Shown here: piece by piece, positions 26,666 through 33,467 of the stretch
Layout: every line of letters starts with the position of its first letter
Numbering within the stretch: position 1 is the stretch's first letter
Assembly (NCBI GenBank): GCA_021776925.1
Contig: JAJFFB010000013.1
Location: 1 to 33,467, forward strand
DNA from: Planctomycetota bacterium
GTDB taxonomy: Bacteria; Planctomycetota; UBA1135
Direction: 5' to 3'
DNA: 33,467 nt
Notes under the pieces: generated by a model
The model's database searches: none
What the model was told of the DNA's origin: nothing
Seen by the model: the letters and a program-made list of their open reading frames with translations, nothing else
Position numbers and translations under genes: made by a program

Positions 26666-26671
26666 AGCATA
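26666..26671 (-). promoter_or_regulatory. Candidate -10 element for the sulfatase gene
   Basis: Reads TATGCT on the minus strand and ends eight bases before the ATG at 26657. It lies in the short gap after the stop of the upstream fusion gene, so the sulfatase may have its own promoter. Confidence 0.45.
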
Positions 26672-26681
26672 GAGGTGCCGC

Positions 26682-29075
26682 TTACAGTGAGTGCTGTTGA
26701 AGCCAGTGGTTCAGCAAACGGTGCACCTCGCGCTCACCGTCGATCTGGATCATGTGACCGACGTCGTCCAGGAGGTGGTATTCGACGTCGGCTCCGAGGC
26801 CGCGCACAAAATCTTCGTAGTCTTGATCCCAGAAAGGGGAGACCGCGTTGATCACCAGCAGCGGCAGATCGAATTGCACCGGCAGCCAGGCGTCGTCGGC
26901 GACGCTGGCAAGGAAACTGGCCGCCTGAACCTCGGCCGGGGTTTGCATCACCATGTCGACAACCGCCTGCTGCTCGGCGGCGCTGCCGTTGCGCGGCACC
27001 AGGCCCTGGGCCAAGGCGTTGAGCGTGGCTTCACGGCCCTCGCCCTGGATGCTGGCCAGCAAGCCGGCAGCGGCTTCGGCTGGGAACATCGGCCGCAGGG
27101 CTCCTTCGAGCACCACCGCGCCGGCGGCGCGCGCGCGGTGGCGGCGCAGGAACTCGCGCACCACCTGAGCGCCATTGCTGTGGCCGACGAGGATCGCGCG
27201 TTCGATTCCGGCAGCATCCATGGCTTGCGCCACCGCGTCGGCGCTGGTGGCCAGCCGATAGGCGTCGGCGCCGTGGGGGGGGGCCGGAGCCAGGCTGAGG
27301 CCGTGACCGGGAAGGTCCAGCGCCAGGACCCGGCGCGTCTGCCCAAAATTTTGCAATTGGCGGTCGAAGACGTGCAGGTTGCAGCTCCAGCCGTGGATGA
27401 AGACCAGCGGGGTCAGCGGGTCAGAAGCGCCTGGCGCAGGTTCTTTCAAGGGCACCGGTCCGGCGGCCACCGAGCGCAGGAACAACGGCGGCTCCGGCAT
27501 TCCGCCGTCGCGCTGCACCGGGTACTGGGCGTCGGCTTGTTCCAATTCGCCGATCAAGCCGGCAGCCATCTTGCGCAGCTGCTCGGGCTGCTTCGTGGCC
27601 AGATTCCTGGATTCGCTCAGGTCCTCGGCCAGGTTGTACAACTCCCAGCTGCGCGGCTGATAGAAGTAGATCACCTTCCAATCGCCGAGGCGCATCGCGC
27701 TGTGCGGTTCGAAGTCGGGTCCGGCCGGCCCCCAGTCGTGGGGGAAGTGCCACAACAAGGGGCGCAGCCGCCGCAGCTGACCGAAGGAGTTGGCACCCGG
27801 CTGACCTTGCTCTCCGGCAACACGCAGCATGCCGGTGAAATCAAAGCCGTTCATTACCACGCCGTCGCTGAGCGGATCGGGCGGATCGACTCCGGCCCAG
27901 CGCAACAGGGTGGGGAAGTAGTCCTCGACGATGGTGGGTAGGTGGCGCACTCCGCCCTGTTCCACCGGAATGCGTTGTTGCGCCGGATGCTGCGGCGCCG
28001 CTTGCGCCCAGGCGACGATCTGCGGAATGCGCGTGCCGCCTTCGTAGGCGCTGCCCTTGCCCGAGCGCAGCGGCCAGTTGTGGGTGTTGGCGCCGGTGTC
28101 ATAGGGGGTGCGGCCGCGCGCCTGCACCGACAGGCCGCCGTTGTCGCTGGCAAAGAGGACGATGGTGTTGTCGGCCACGCCGAGGCGCTCGAGGTTGCTC
28201 AGCACTGCGCCAAGACTGGCGTCCATGCTCTCGATCATCGAGGCATAGCGGGCTTCGGCTTCGTCGAGTCCGGCAGCGCGGTATTTTTCAACGTAGGGTG
28301 GGTGCGGCTGGATCGGCGCGTGCACCGCATAGTGCGCCAGATAGAGGTAGAACGGGCGTTGTGCACGCATGGCCTCCTCGACCTCTCGATTGGCTTCGAT
28401 GGTCAGGGCTTCGGTCAGGCTGACTTCCAGGCCGTGGTAGCGCTCCAGGCCCGGCACCGCCCACACCTTTTTGCTCGCGCCGAAGCCGTCGATGGCATGG
28501 TGGCTTCCGGGTCCGCCGGCCGCGTGACCGGCCACGTTGCGGTCGAAACCCAGCGCCCGCGGATCGCTGCCGGGGGTGCCGATCGCGCCCCAGTGCGCTT
28601 TGCCGACGTGGATCGTGCGGTAGCCTTCCTGCTGCAGCAATCGCGGCAGGGTGCGGTCCGCAGGCTGCAGCCCGGCGCGGCGCCAGTCGGGCGGACTCTG
28701 CAGTCGTTCGGTGCGTCCGGACTGGTCGCGGTCGGGGTAAAGCGTCCACATGGTCACGCGGTGACGCGCGGCGTTGACGCCGGTCATCAGGCTGGTGCGG
28801 GTGGCGGAGCACAACGCGGTGGCATAGGCATTGGTGAAGCGCACGCCCTGGGCCGCGAGGCGTTCCATGTTCGGTGTGCGATAAAGTCGGTTGAACTCGG
28901 TGCGCTGCACTTCGCCGCTGGTTCCATCGACCCAGAACGGGACCGAGGTGTCCTGCCAACCCATGTCGTCAACCAGGAAGACGACGATGTTGGGACGGTT
29001 GCCGGTCGGATCCTGGGCCAGAAGGCCGGGCAAGGGCAGAAACATCGCGGTCAACAGCAGTCCAAAGCGGCTCAT
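26682..29075 (-). CDS. Sulfatase - alpha/beta-hydrolase fusion protein
   Basis: The 797-residue product has a signal peptide (LLLTAMFLPLPGLLAQD). Residues about 27-520 are a type I sulfatase: NIVVFLVDDMGWQDTSVPFW, the formylglycine motif CSATR (C89, R93; alanine replaces the more common proline), VGKAHWG, FASDNGGLS, and the C-terminal WELYNLAEDLSESRNL. Residues about 545-797 are an alpha/beta hydrolase: PLVFIHGWSCN (oxyanion loop), LDLPGHGLS, the nucleophile elbow VGHSNGAQ (S633) and the catalytic histidine DVGHMI (H774). Both halves keep their key residues, so a bifunctional exported enzyme is likely, for example removing sulfate and an ester from one substrate (inference). The reading frame is continuous, with no sign of a sequencing join. 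Confidence 0.9.
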   Translation of the reverse strand: MSRFGLLLTAMFLPLPGLLAQDPTGNRPNIVVFLVDDMGWQDTSVPFWVDGTSGEVQRTEFNRLYRTPNMERLAAQGVRFTNAYATALCSATRTSLMTGVNAARHRVTMWTLYPDRDQSGRTERLQSPPDWRRAGLQPADRTLPRLLQQEGYRTIHVGKAHWGAIGTPGSDPRALGFDRNVAGHAAGGPGSHHAIDGFGASKKVWAVPGLERYHGLEVSLTEALTIEANREVEEAMRAQRPFYLYLAHYAVHAPIQPHPPYVEKYRAAGLDEAEARYASMIESMDASLGAVLSNLERLGVADNTIVLFASDNGGLSVQARGRTPYDTGANTHNWPLRSGKGSAYEGGTRIPQIVAWAQAAPQHPAQQRIPVEQGGVRHLPTIVEDYFPTLLRWAGVDPPDPLSDGVVMNGFDFTGMLRVAGEQGQPGANSFGQLRRLRPLLWHFPHDWGPAGPDFEPHSAMRLGDWKVIYFYQPRSWELYNLAEDLSESRNLATKQPEQLRKMAAGLIGELEQADAQYPVQRDGGMPEPPLFLRSVAAGPVPLKEPAPGASDPLTPLVFIHGWSCNLHVFDRQLQNFGQTRRVLALDLPGHGLSLAPAPPHGADAYRLATSADAVAQAMDAAGIERAILVGHSNGAQVVREFLRRHRARAAGAVVLEGALRPMFPAEAAAGLLASIQGEGREATLNALAQGLVPRNGSAAEQQAVVDMVMQTPAEVQAASFLASVADDAWLPVQFDLPLLVINAVSPFWDQDYEDFVRGLGADVEYHLLDDVGHMIQIDGEREVHRLLNHWLQQHSL

Positions 29076-29081
29076 CCCTCC

Positions 29082-29087
29082 AGGTTA
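29082..29087 (-). promoter_or_regulatory. Candidate -10 element for the sulfatase-hydrolase fusion gene
   Basis: Reads TAACCT on the minus strand, six bases before the ATG at 29075. The six bases between are GGAGGG, which would be too close to the start codon for normal Shine-Dalgarno pairing. Confidence 0.4.
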
Positions 29088-29108
29088 GAGGCCCCCGCGG
29101 GTGACCGG

Positions 29109-29114
29109 TACAGT
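29109..29114 (+). promoter_or_regulatory. Candidate -10 element for the 29121 gene (leaderless)
   Basis: TACAGT ends six bases before the ATG at 29121. Together with the minus-strand element at 29082-29087 it forms a compact divergent promoter pair within 45 bases. Confidence 0.5.
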
Positions 29115-29120
29115 GCAGGC

Positions 29121-29693
29121 ATGCGCCGCTGCCTGCATCTGCCCCCGCTTCTGCTCCTGGCCATTTCCTGTGCCGCCCCGCCGATCACCACCGAATCCTC
29201 CCAGGGGTTGGTTCCAGGGCACGCCAATGGCCTTGAATTGCAGGCCTACCCAGCCGGGGTGGTTGCCGCCTTCCATCATCAGCACACCTTCGGCAACCAT
29301 GAGGTCGGCACCGTGCGCGTGGGTTGGAATCTGACCGAACGCGGAGACTTCGGCGAACACGACGACGAGGACGGCGGCGGCCCCGGCTTCGGCGTCGGTT
29401 GGCGGCACTATCAGGAACTCGGTGGCGAGGGCTGGTACTGGGGCGGCCGCGTTGATCTATGGAGCATGGAGATCAACTGGCGCGACAAGCCCAACCGCCG
29501 CGGCGAGAGCGAGATCCTGGTGCTGCAGCCCACCGTGGAGGGCGGCTATCGCTTTCGGCTTGGCGCCAGCCCGTGGATGCTCGACCTGGGGCTTGCCGTC
29601 GGCGCCGAGATCAACGTCGACACCGATGGCGAAGACGTCGGCGAGGGCGCGATCCTGTTGCTGGGCGCCAGTTTCTTGCGCGGCTCCCCGTGA
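29121..29693 (+). CDS. Small exported protein, probably lipoprotein, beta-rich
   Basis: The ATG at 29121 gives 190 residues with a lipoprotein-like signal (LLLLAISC, cysteine at about 17). The remainder alternates aromatic and polar residues with repeated GWR, GYRF and LGLAVG strands, as in a small outer-membrane-type beta barrel (for example GWYWGGRVDLWSMEINW and VEGGYRFRLGASP). An acidic loop with DDEDGGG is present. No family is recognised with confidence. It is divergent from the sulfatase fusion gene, and its promoter hexamer lies six bases upstream. The in-frame region further upstream is antisense to the fusion gene and is not part of it. Confidence 0.65.
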   Translation: MRRCLHLPPLLLLAISCAAPPITTESSQGLVPGHANGLELQAYPAGVVAAFHHQHTFGNHEVGTVRVGWNLTERGDFGEHDDEDGGGPGFGVGWRHYQELGGEGWYWGGRVDLWSMEINWRDKPNRRGESEILVLQPTVEGGYRFRLGASPWMLDLGLAVGAEINVDTDGEDVGEGAILLLGASFLRGSP

Positions 29694-29720
29694 TCCGAAC
29701 AGAGTTCATTGCTGGAAGCC

Positions 29721-30737
29721 CTACAGGATGTTTTTTAGAAGCTCTAGCGCCTGCGGATCGAGTTCGGCAATTTCCTTGGCCCATCGAGCGAGTACGCGCG
29801 CGTCATCGATGCGGTTGAGCCGGTCCGGCGCCTCACACCACTTGGCTGCCTGGATCACCATGCCTTGAAACTGCGCGGGCTGTTGCACCTTGTTCAGCTT
29901 GTGCAACTTGAGCAAGGCATTGACCGCTGAGGTGGCGGTCGCGTGGTCGCGGACTCCAAGAAGCTGATCGACCACCGCTTGTTCATATAGGCCGAGGGCG
30001 TTCTCCGGGTCCAGAATCTGGGCGGAAACCCAATCCTCCGGACCTGCCTGATCGGCAGCGAAAATGGCCTGCAGAGCTTCCAGTTTGAGGCCGTTGGAGT
30101 TGTCGGGATCCAGAAAGTTGGCTTTGCGCACCACCCCGGCGAGGGTGGCCAATGCCGGACTAGAGTCGCTGGCGCCATCGACCAGGCTGGCGATGGCCTT
30201 GCGCACCACTGAAACTTTGTCTTTGGCCTTTTCGTACTCGGCGACCAGCAGTTTGGATTCGACCAGGATTTTCTTTCCCGAGATCCCGATCTGGTCGAGG
30301 TGGGTGACGTACAGCTCGGCGCCCCCTTCCTGATAGCCGGTTTCTGCGTAGACCTCTCCCTCGGTGTTCATCAGGAGTACGGTCGGGAAGCCTCCTACCT
30401 GGTATTGGTTGGCGAGTTCCTGATTGCGCGCCAGGTTGGGGACCTTGGCCCGAACTTCAAGCGCGTCGGGAAAATCGAGGACCACGAGCACGTACTGCTT
30501 GGCGACAGGTTGATAGAAGGCGTCGAATTGGAACACCTCCTCGCGAAGATTGACACACCACTGCGACCAGTCCGACCCGGTGAAGTCGACCAGCAGGTCC
30601 TTGCCCTCGATCTTGGCCACGGCAAGCGCGTGGTCGAAATCGTCGAACCAGCGCTGCTCGAGCTCGGTCGTTCCCTGTTGCTGGGCCTGGACGGGAACGG
30701 CCAGTACCAGGCTGGCGAGTAGAAATGAGAAGTGCAT
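29721..30737 (-). CDS. Secreted thioredoxin-fold protein with incomplete active site
   Basis: The 338-residue protein has a signal peptide (FLLASLVLAVPVQAQQ). Residues about 25-145 match the thioredoxin-like family with a DFTGSDWCxWC motif common in Planctomycetota and Bacteroidota, but here the sequence is DFTGSDWSQWCVNL, so the first cysteine is serine (S58) and only C61 remains. The cis-proline loop YQVGGFPTVLLMN is intact. The C-terminal half (about 165-338) is helical and probably repeat-like, without a recognised domain. Normal oxidoreductase activity is not expected; a binding or chaperone role is possible. No clear promoter hexamer or Shine-Dalgarno sequence precedes the ATG. It converges with the 29121 gene, 27 bases apart. 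Confidence 0.82.
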   Translation of the reverse strand: MHFSFLLASLVLAVPVQAQQQGTTELEQRWFDDFDHALAVAKIEGKDLLVDFTGSDWSQWCVNLREEVFQFDAFYQPVAKQYVLVVLDFPDALEVRAKVPNLARNQELANQYQVGGFPTVLLMNTEGEVYAETGYQEGGAELYVTHLDQIGISGKKILVESKLLVAEYEKAKDKVSVVRKAIASLVDGASDSSPALATLAGVVRKANFLDPDNSNGLKLEALQAIFAADQAGPEDWVSAQILDPENALGLYEQAVVDQLLGVRDHATATSAVNALLKLHKLNKVQQPAQFQGMVIQAAKWCEAPDRLNRIDDARVLARWAKEIAELDPQALELLKNIL

Positions 30738-30858
30738 CGTCGCTTACAAGGGGTAGGACTGGGGAATCCGGTGGCCGCACGCGATTCTAATCCGGAGGAG
30801 GTCGCTAGTGGACTGGAATGCCCGTGCCTGGCTCACCCTGTGGCATGCAGCAGCCTGC

Positions 30859-30864
30859 TATCCT
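30859..30864 (+). promoter_or_regulatory. Candidate -10 element that sets the 30871 GTG start
   Basis: TATCCT, six bases before the GTG at 30871. The spacing equals that at other gene starts here and supports this GTG over the upstream in-frame start at 30808. Confidence 0.5.
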
Positions 30865-30870
30865 CCGCGG

Positions 30871-31548
30871 GTGAGACCTGGAAACCGCGCGCGTTCCCTG
30901 ATCGCCCCTGCCCTGGCCATGGCGCTGATGGTGCCTGCGTGCCAGTCCGGAAACGCGGGCGGCGACGTTCTGTCTCAGGAACTGGTGGGCAAGGGCATCC
31001 TGAGCCTGGATGAAACACCGCCGCAGCTCGGCGAGCGCGCCGAGGCGCCGCAATGGCGCGCCGGCACGCGGCTGGTATTCCGCCGCGGAAGCCTGCGCAC
31101 CGAACTGGTGTCGGGCGTCGGACCCGATGGGGGACTCAGTTTTGAACTGGACGGCAGCGGACGCAAGCAGCACTTTGGACCGCAACTCGAGGAGCTCGGC
31201 CTGGAGATCGCAGATGGCAGCCGTCCGCTGAGATTGGATCCGGGCGACCCGTGGTTGCACTTCCCCTTGTGGCCCGGCAAGCGCTGGTCAGCGCATTTCG
31301 TTTCGCGCACCGACAGCCGGCCGGCAGTGCCGATCGAGGCGCGTTACCACTGCGACGCCGTGGAAGAGATCACCACGCCCGCCGGGCGCTTCCACTGCTT
31401 CCGCATCTGGCGGACTTCTCGTGTGGCCGAGGTGGCAACGAGCAAGGAGCGCACCAGCCTTTACTGGTACGCTCCTGCGGTTGGCTTCGTGGTTCGGCGT
31501 CTGGATGACGGCGAACTGCTGGAACTGATCGAGTACTCGAGGGGCTGA
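30871..31548 (+). CDS. Lipoprotein of unknown function
   Basis: The GTG at 30871 is chosen because a TATCCT hexamer lies six bases upstream and a clean lipoprotein signal follows (ALAMALMVPAC); upstream codons in the frame add a region without signal character. The product is 225 residues. The mature part looks beta-rich, with LVFRRGSLRTELVSGVG, FPLWPGKRWSAHFVSR and TPAGRFHCFRIWRTS. The last segment, including a tryptophan-tyrosine strand and GFVVRRL, resembles the DUF3108-like or LolA-like pattern of periplasmic lipid-handling folds, but this is only an impression. It converges with the 31556 gene, separated by 7 bases. Confidence 0.7.
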   Translation: MRPGNRARSLIAPALAMALMVPACQSGNAGGDVLSQELVGKGILSLDETPPQLGERAEAPQWRAGTRLVFRRGSLRTELVSGVGPDGGLSFELDGSGRKQHFGPQLEELGLEIADGSRPLRLDPGDPWLHFPLWPGKRWSAHFVSRTDSRPAVPIEARYHCDAVEEITTPAGRFHCFRIWRTSRVAEVATSKERTSLYWYAPAVGFVVRRLDDGELLELIEYSRG

Positions 31549-31555
31549 GCCGCGC

Positions 31556-31909
31556 TTACTCGTCGCCTTCGGCCTTCATCAGGAAACCGCCGTCGGTTCC
31601 CCACAGGCTGTTGACGTAGCCGTCTACCGGCTCAACGTCGCCGTGCTGGAAGCCGGTGCCTTCGTCGTCCCAGATGTCCTCACCCCAGAAGTGGTAAGGG
31701 TTGACGATGAGGAAGTCGCCGATCGCCGCGCCATACTTGATGATCGGAATCACCGGGATCAGGTATAGCAGGCCGTCGACGCGCGGGCTGTTGACGTAGA
31801 GATTGTGATCCCAGTCGTCGACCGAGCGGAAGAGCTGCTGGGGTCCGGCGGCGCAGGAAGCCATCAGCAGGATGGCCACCAAGGAGAGAAGGGTAACGAG
31901 TCTCTTCAT
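31556..31909 (-). CDS. Small lipoprotein, DUF3332-like
   Basis: The ATG at 31909 gives 117 residues with a strong lipoprotein signal (LLSLVAILLMASC). The mature part includes a hydrophobic stretch VDGLLYLIPVIPIIKYGAAI followed by GDFLIVNPYHFWGEDIW, which resembles the LIxN-x-x-x-FW pattern of DUF3332 lipoproteins. The C-terminus is acidic. Function is unknown; such proteins are exported and often membrane-associated. A TATCAT hexamer lies nine bases before the ATG. The in-frame extension upstream to 32197 is antisense to the neighbouring gene and lacks signal features, so it is not used. Confidence 0.7.
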   Translation of the reverse strand: MKRLVTLLSLVAILLMASCAAGPQQLFRSVDDWDHNLYVNSPRVDGLLYLIPVIPIIKYGAAIGDFLIVNPYHFWGEDIWDDEGTGFQHGDVEPVDGYVNSLWGTDGGFLMKAEGDE

Positions 31910-31918
31910 TTCTCCCGG

Positions 31919-31924
31919 ATGATA
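31919..31924 (-). promoter_or_regulatory. Candidate -10 element for the DUF3332-like gene
   Basis: Reads TATCAT on the minus strand and ends nine bases before the ATG at 31909. It lies in a comparatively AT-rich 113-base gap (31910-32022) that holds no gene. Confidence 0.45.
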
Positions 31925-32022
31925 GCGACCCGCATCTGCAACGATGCTGAATCCTGGTTTCTCACAAATCCTGGTAAAAAACAATGAATTGAACTTGTCA
32001 TTCCGAGGTAGGTGAGATTCGA

Positions 32023-32430
32023 TCAGTCTCTGGGAGATTCCGTAAGGACCCCCTTCAAGTTCCAGGCGGGGTCGAACACCAGCCGCAGCCGCTGCGGGCG
32101 CCATGAGCTGTCGGCGTAATTCAAGGAGGCGTTGAACGCATCGGACAAGGGCAGTGAGAAGAAGAAGCCCCAATCGCTCTGGCTCAGCCACGACCAAGTG
32201 AGAATGAAATCGCGACCATTCTCATCGGTCTGCACCAGGGTCGGGGCGCCGAGCGAGCTGAGACAACTGGACAGGTCGTCCACGCCGGTGCGCAGCGAGG
32301 CAATCTGGTCGGGGGGCGGCTCCAGATCGATTTCGGCGCGCCCGAATTCCAGGCCGGCGCAACCTCCCAGGAGAGCGAGCAAAGCCACCCCCAGAGCCCG
32401 CAAAACGTGCCTAGAAACCGGGCAGTTCAT
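32023..32430 (-). CDS. BamE/SmpA-like small lipoprotein (paralog 2)
   Basis: The ATG at 32430 gives 135 residues with a clear lipoprotein signal (LRALGVALLALLGGC). The mature part has LRTGVDDLSSCLSSLGAPTLVQTDENGR, the helix-then-LGxPT pattern of BamE/SmpA-type folds, and ends with a strand LRLVFDPAWNLKGVL, comparable to the F-D-x-x-G-x-V strand of that family. It overlaps the end of the upstream lipoprotein gene by 20 bases, so the two are co-translated. The two proteins share layout and the LGAPT motif and look like diverged duplicates. A role in envelope assembly is inferred from fold resemblance only. Confidence 0.68.
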   Translation of the reverse strand: MNCPVSRHVLRALGVALLALLGGCAGLEFGRAEIDLEPPPDQIASLRTGVDDLSSCLSSLGAPTLVQTDENGRDFILTWSWLSQSDWGFFFSLPLSDAFNASLNYADSSWRPQRLRLVFDPAWNLKGVLTESPRD

Positions 32431-32806
32431 AGGAGGCCTGATCGGCGTTGAGCGAGGCGCCGAGGTGGGTGACCACGCCATGTTCGTCAAAAAACACCCA
32501 GCAGCGATCCGCCTGGCTCTCAACTCCGCGCAGGCCCAGAATCAGGAAGAAGGCGGCAGCCTGTTTCTCCACGACGTGTTCGTAGAGCCACGCCGAAGCA
32601 TCGCCCAGTTCCACCACGCGAGTGGGAGCGCCCAGCGCGCGGCTTACGTCGGCGGCCGATGCGCCCGGCTGGATGCTGGCGATCGCTACCGGATCCAGCG
32701 ACTCATCGATCGCCGATTCACTGAGGAAACAGGAAGGAGCCGCCAACAGCAGCAGGACCGGAGTCAGCCGCCCACAGCAGGCCGCGCAGGATGCCAGGAA
32801 TCGCAT
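32411..32806 (-). CDS. BamE/SmpA-like small lipoprotein (paralog 1)
   Basis: The ATG at 32806 is preceded by GGGAGG and gives 131 residues with a lipoprotein signal (LTPVLLLLAAPSC). The mature part has ASIQPGASAADVSRALGAPTRVVELGD, a typical SmpA/BamE opening (G-x-S-x-x-x-V-x-x-x-LG-x-P), then an AWLYEHVV strand and the closing CWVFFDEHGVVTHLG. Sequence in the frame upstream of 32806 has no signal features and is discarded. It overlaps the next lipoprotein gene by 20 bases. A weak CAGAAT hexamer lies six bases before the ATG. Envelope-assembly or sensing function is inferred from the fold only. Confidence 0.7.
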   Translation of the reverse strand: MRFLASCAACCGRLTPVLLLLAAPSCFLSESAIDESLDPVAIASIQPGASAADVSRALGAPTRVVELGDASAWLYEHVVEKQAAAFFLILGLRGVESQADRCWVFFDEHGVVTHLGASLNADQASYELPGF

Positions 32807-32812
32807 CCTCCC

Positions 32813-32818
32813 ATTCTG
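32813..32818 (-). promoter_or_regulatory. Weak -10 candidate for the BamE-like lipoprotein pair
   Basis: Reads CAGAAT on the minus strand (four of six consensus bases), six bases before the ATG at 32806. Confidence 0.25.
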
Positions 32819-32844
32819 CCAGCGCCCTCTGCAAATGGCCTCGA

Positions 32845-33467
32845 TTAGCGAATGGCAAGCACCGTGGGAGTTGTCGCAAAGACATCTCCCTGCGGAGAGT
32901 AGACCACTCCCACGAAGGTCAACTCTAGAATTTGTTGCGGGATCGAAGACAGAGCGCTGAGGTTGACCAGTGGGAATGCGGAGCCCTGACTGTCCAGGGT
33001 GCCGGAAAAGGCCACGATTGGCAGGTTTCCCGGATTGAATTCGGCAAGATCCGTAAGCCAATCTCGATTGAGAGGGATGTGCACCCCGTTCATAAAATGA
33101 CCGGGATCGCTTCCGGATGTGCCCACCAGCAATTGATAATCCCAACCATCCATACCTGAATTGCTAAAAAGTGTGAAATTGAAATCGACCGTATTGTTGC
33201 GAGGTAGATCAATTTCGCTCGCTACGAGCGTCGGCCCCCCAAGTGGAACAATGGGAAGTTCGAGATAGGAAGGGAAGGCGCCCCCATAATTGAGGTCTAG
33301 ACTGTAATCTCGAAAGATAGGGACCAGATGAAAGATCGTGACTCCCTTTGTGGTTGGCGGTCGGTGCCACGCCAAATTTTCGATCTCAAGGCGGAGGCTG
33401 CTCCCCTTGAGAAGTCGGTAGGTGGTAAAACCAAGAGGGATTTGAATTTGGCGGCTGCCACCGGGGA
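32845..33467 (-). CDS. Secreted protein of unknown function, C-terminal part (runs off the window)
   Basis: The frame is open through the right edge, so the N-terminus and start are missing; at least 207 residues are visible. The codon at 33375 is a TTG inside the protein, since the upstream part (IQIPLGFTTYRLLKG) reads as continuous coding sequence. The visible part is beta-rich, with no charged helices, and ends FVGVVYSPQGDVFATTPTVLAIR, a C-terminal strand pattern seen in secreted propeller or lamin-like extracellular proteins of Planctomycetota. No catalytic motif is seen. Base composition is clearly lower in GC than the rest of the window (for example AATTGCTAAAAAG-like stretches around 33160-33180), which may reflect recent acquisition or weak codon selection. 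Confidence 0.65.
   Translation of the reverse strand, partial: PGGSRQIQIPLGFTTYRLLKGSSLRLEIENLAWHRPPTTKGVTIFHLVPIFRDYSLDLNYGGAFPSYLELPIVPLGGPTLVASEIDLPRNNTVDFNFTLFSNSGMDGWDYQLLVGTSGSDPGHFMNGVHIPLNRDWLTDLAEFNPGNLPIVAFSGTLDSQGSAFPLVNLSALSSIPQQILELTFVGVVYSPQGDVFATTPTVLAIR

Overview
The window is GC-rich (roughly two thirds G+C), densely coding DNA that fits a chromosome of a Planctomycetota-like or related PVC bacterium. This rests on gene content, not a marker gene: exported sulfatases, a ThuA / membrane-bound-dehydrogenase / HEAT / cytochrome c multidomain protein, an SBBP-repeat secreted protein, many small lipoproteins and multihaem cytochromes. The bacterial GlnRS gives no finer placement. 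No rRNA, tRNA, CRISPR array or insertion sequence was recognised, and no gene-free stretch exceeds about 115 bases.

Region 1 (1-11321, + strand) is one long respiratory operon with overlaps or gaps of at most 83 bases. In order: a 5'-truncated multihaem cytochrome c; two secreted thioredoxin-fold/TPR proteins without redox cysteines; a tetrahaem c554-like cytochrome with a lysine tail; an ActA-like pentahaem cytochrome; a Tat-exported molybdopterin-oxidoreductase-family protein; a four-cluster ferredoxin subunit; a ten-helix NrfD/ActC-like membrane subunit; a TorD-type chaperone; a protein of four tandem mono-haem cytochrome c domains; and a small DUF442-type phosphatase-like protein. The layout resembles alternative complex III and the Qrc quinone-reductase complex, but the subunits are separate, a molybdoenzyme chaperone is present, and the accessory cytochromes and redox-dead thioredoxins differ. 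At least 20 covalent haem sites are encoded in this stretch. Substrate and direction of electron flow cannot be read from the sequence.

Region 2 (11281-17277) holds a 1189-residue lipoprotein (ThuA, sugar-dehydrogenase-like propeller, HEAT, carbohydrate-binding-like, cytochrome c), which overlaps the operon end, and a convergent SBBP-repeat secreted protein.

Region 3 (17312-23893) holds a translationally coupled amidase/amidohydrolase pair on the minus strand, a divergent HEAT/von Willebrand A protein, and glutaminyl-tRNA synthetase.

Region 4 (24002-29693) holds a XylR-like AraC regulator whose 3' end overlaps a convergent sulfatase gene, then an unusual sulfatase-alpha/beta-hydrolase fusion and a small divergent exported protein.

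Region 5 (29721-33467) holds a thioredoxin-fold protein lacking the first catalytic cysteine, four small lipoproteins (two look like BamE/SmpA-type paralogs in an overlapping pair), and the C-terminal part of a lower-GC secreted protein that runs off the right edge.

Across regions 2-5 most genes that begin a transcription unit carry a TANNNT-like -10 hexamer only 6-9 bases before the start codon, while operon-internal genes more often carry purine-rich Shine-Dalgarno-like sequences. This points to widespread leaderless or near-leaderless transcription and helps choose several start codons.
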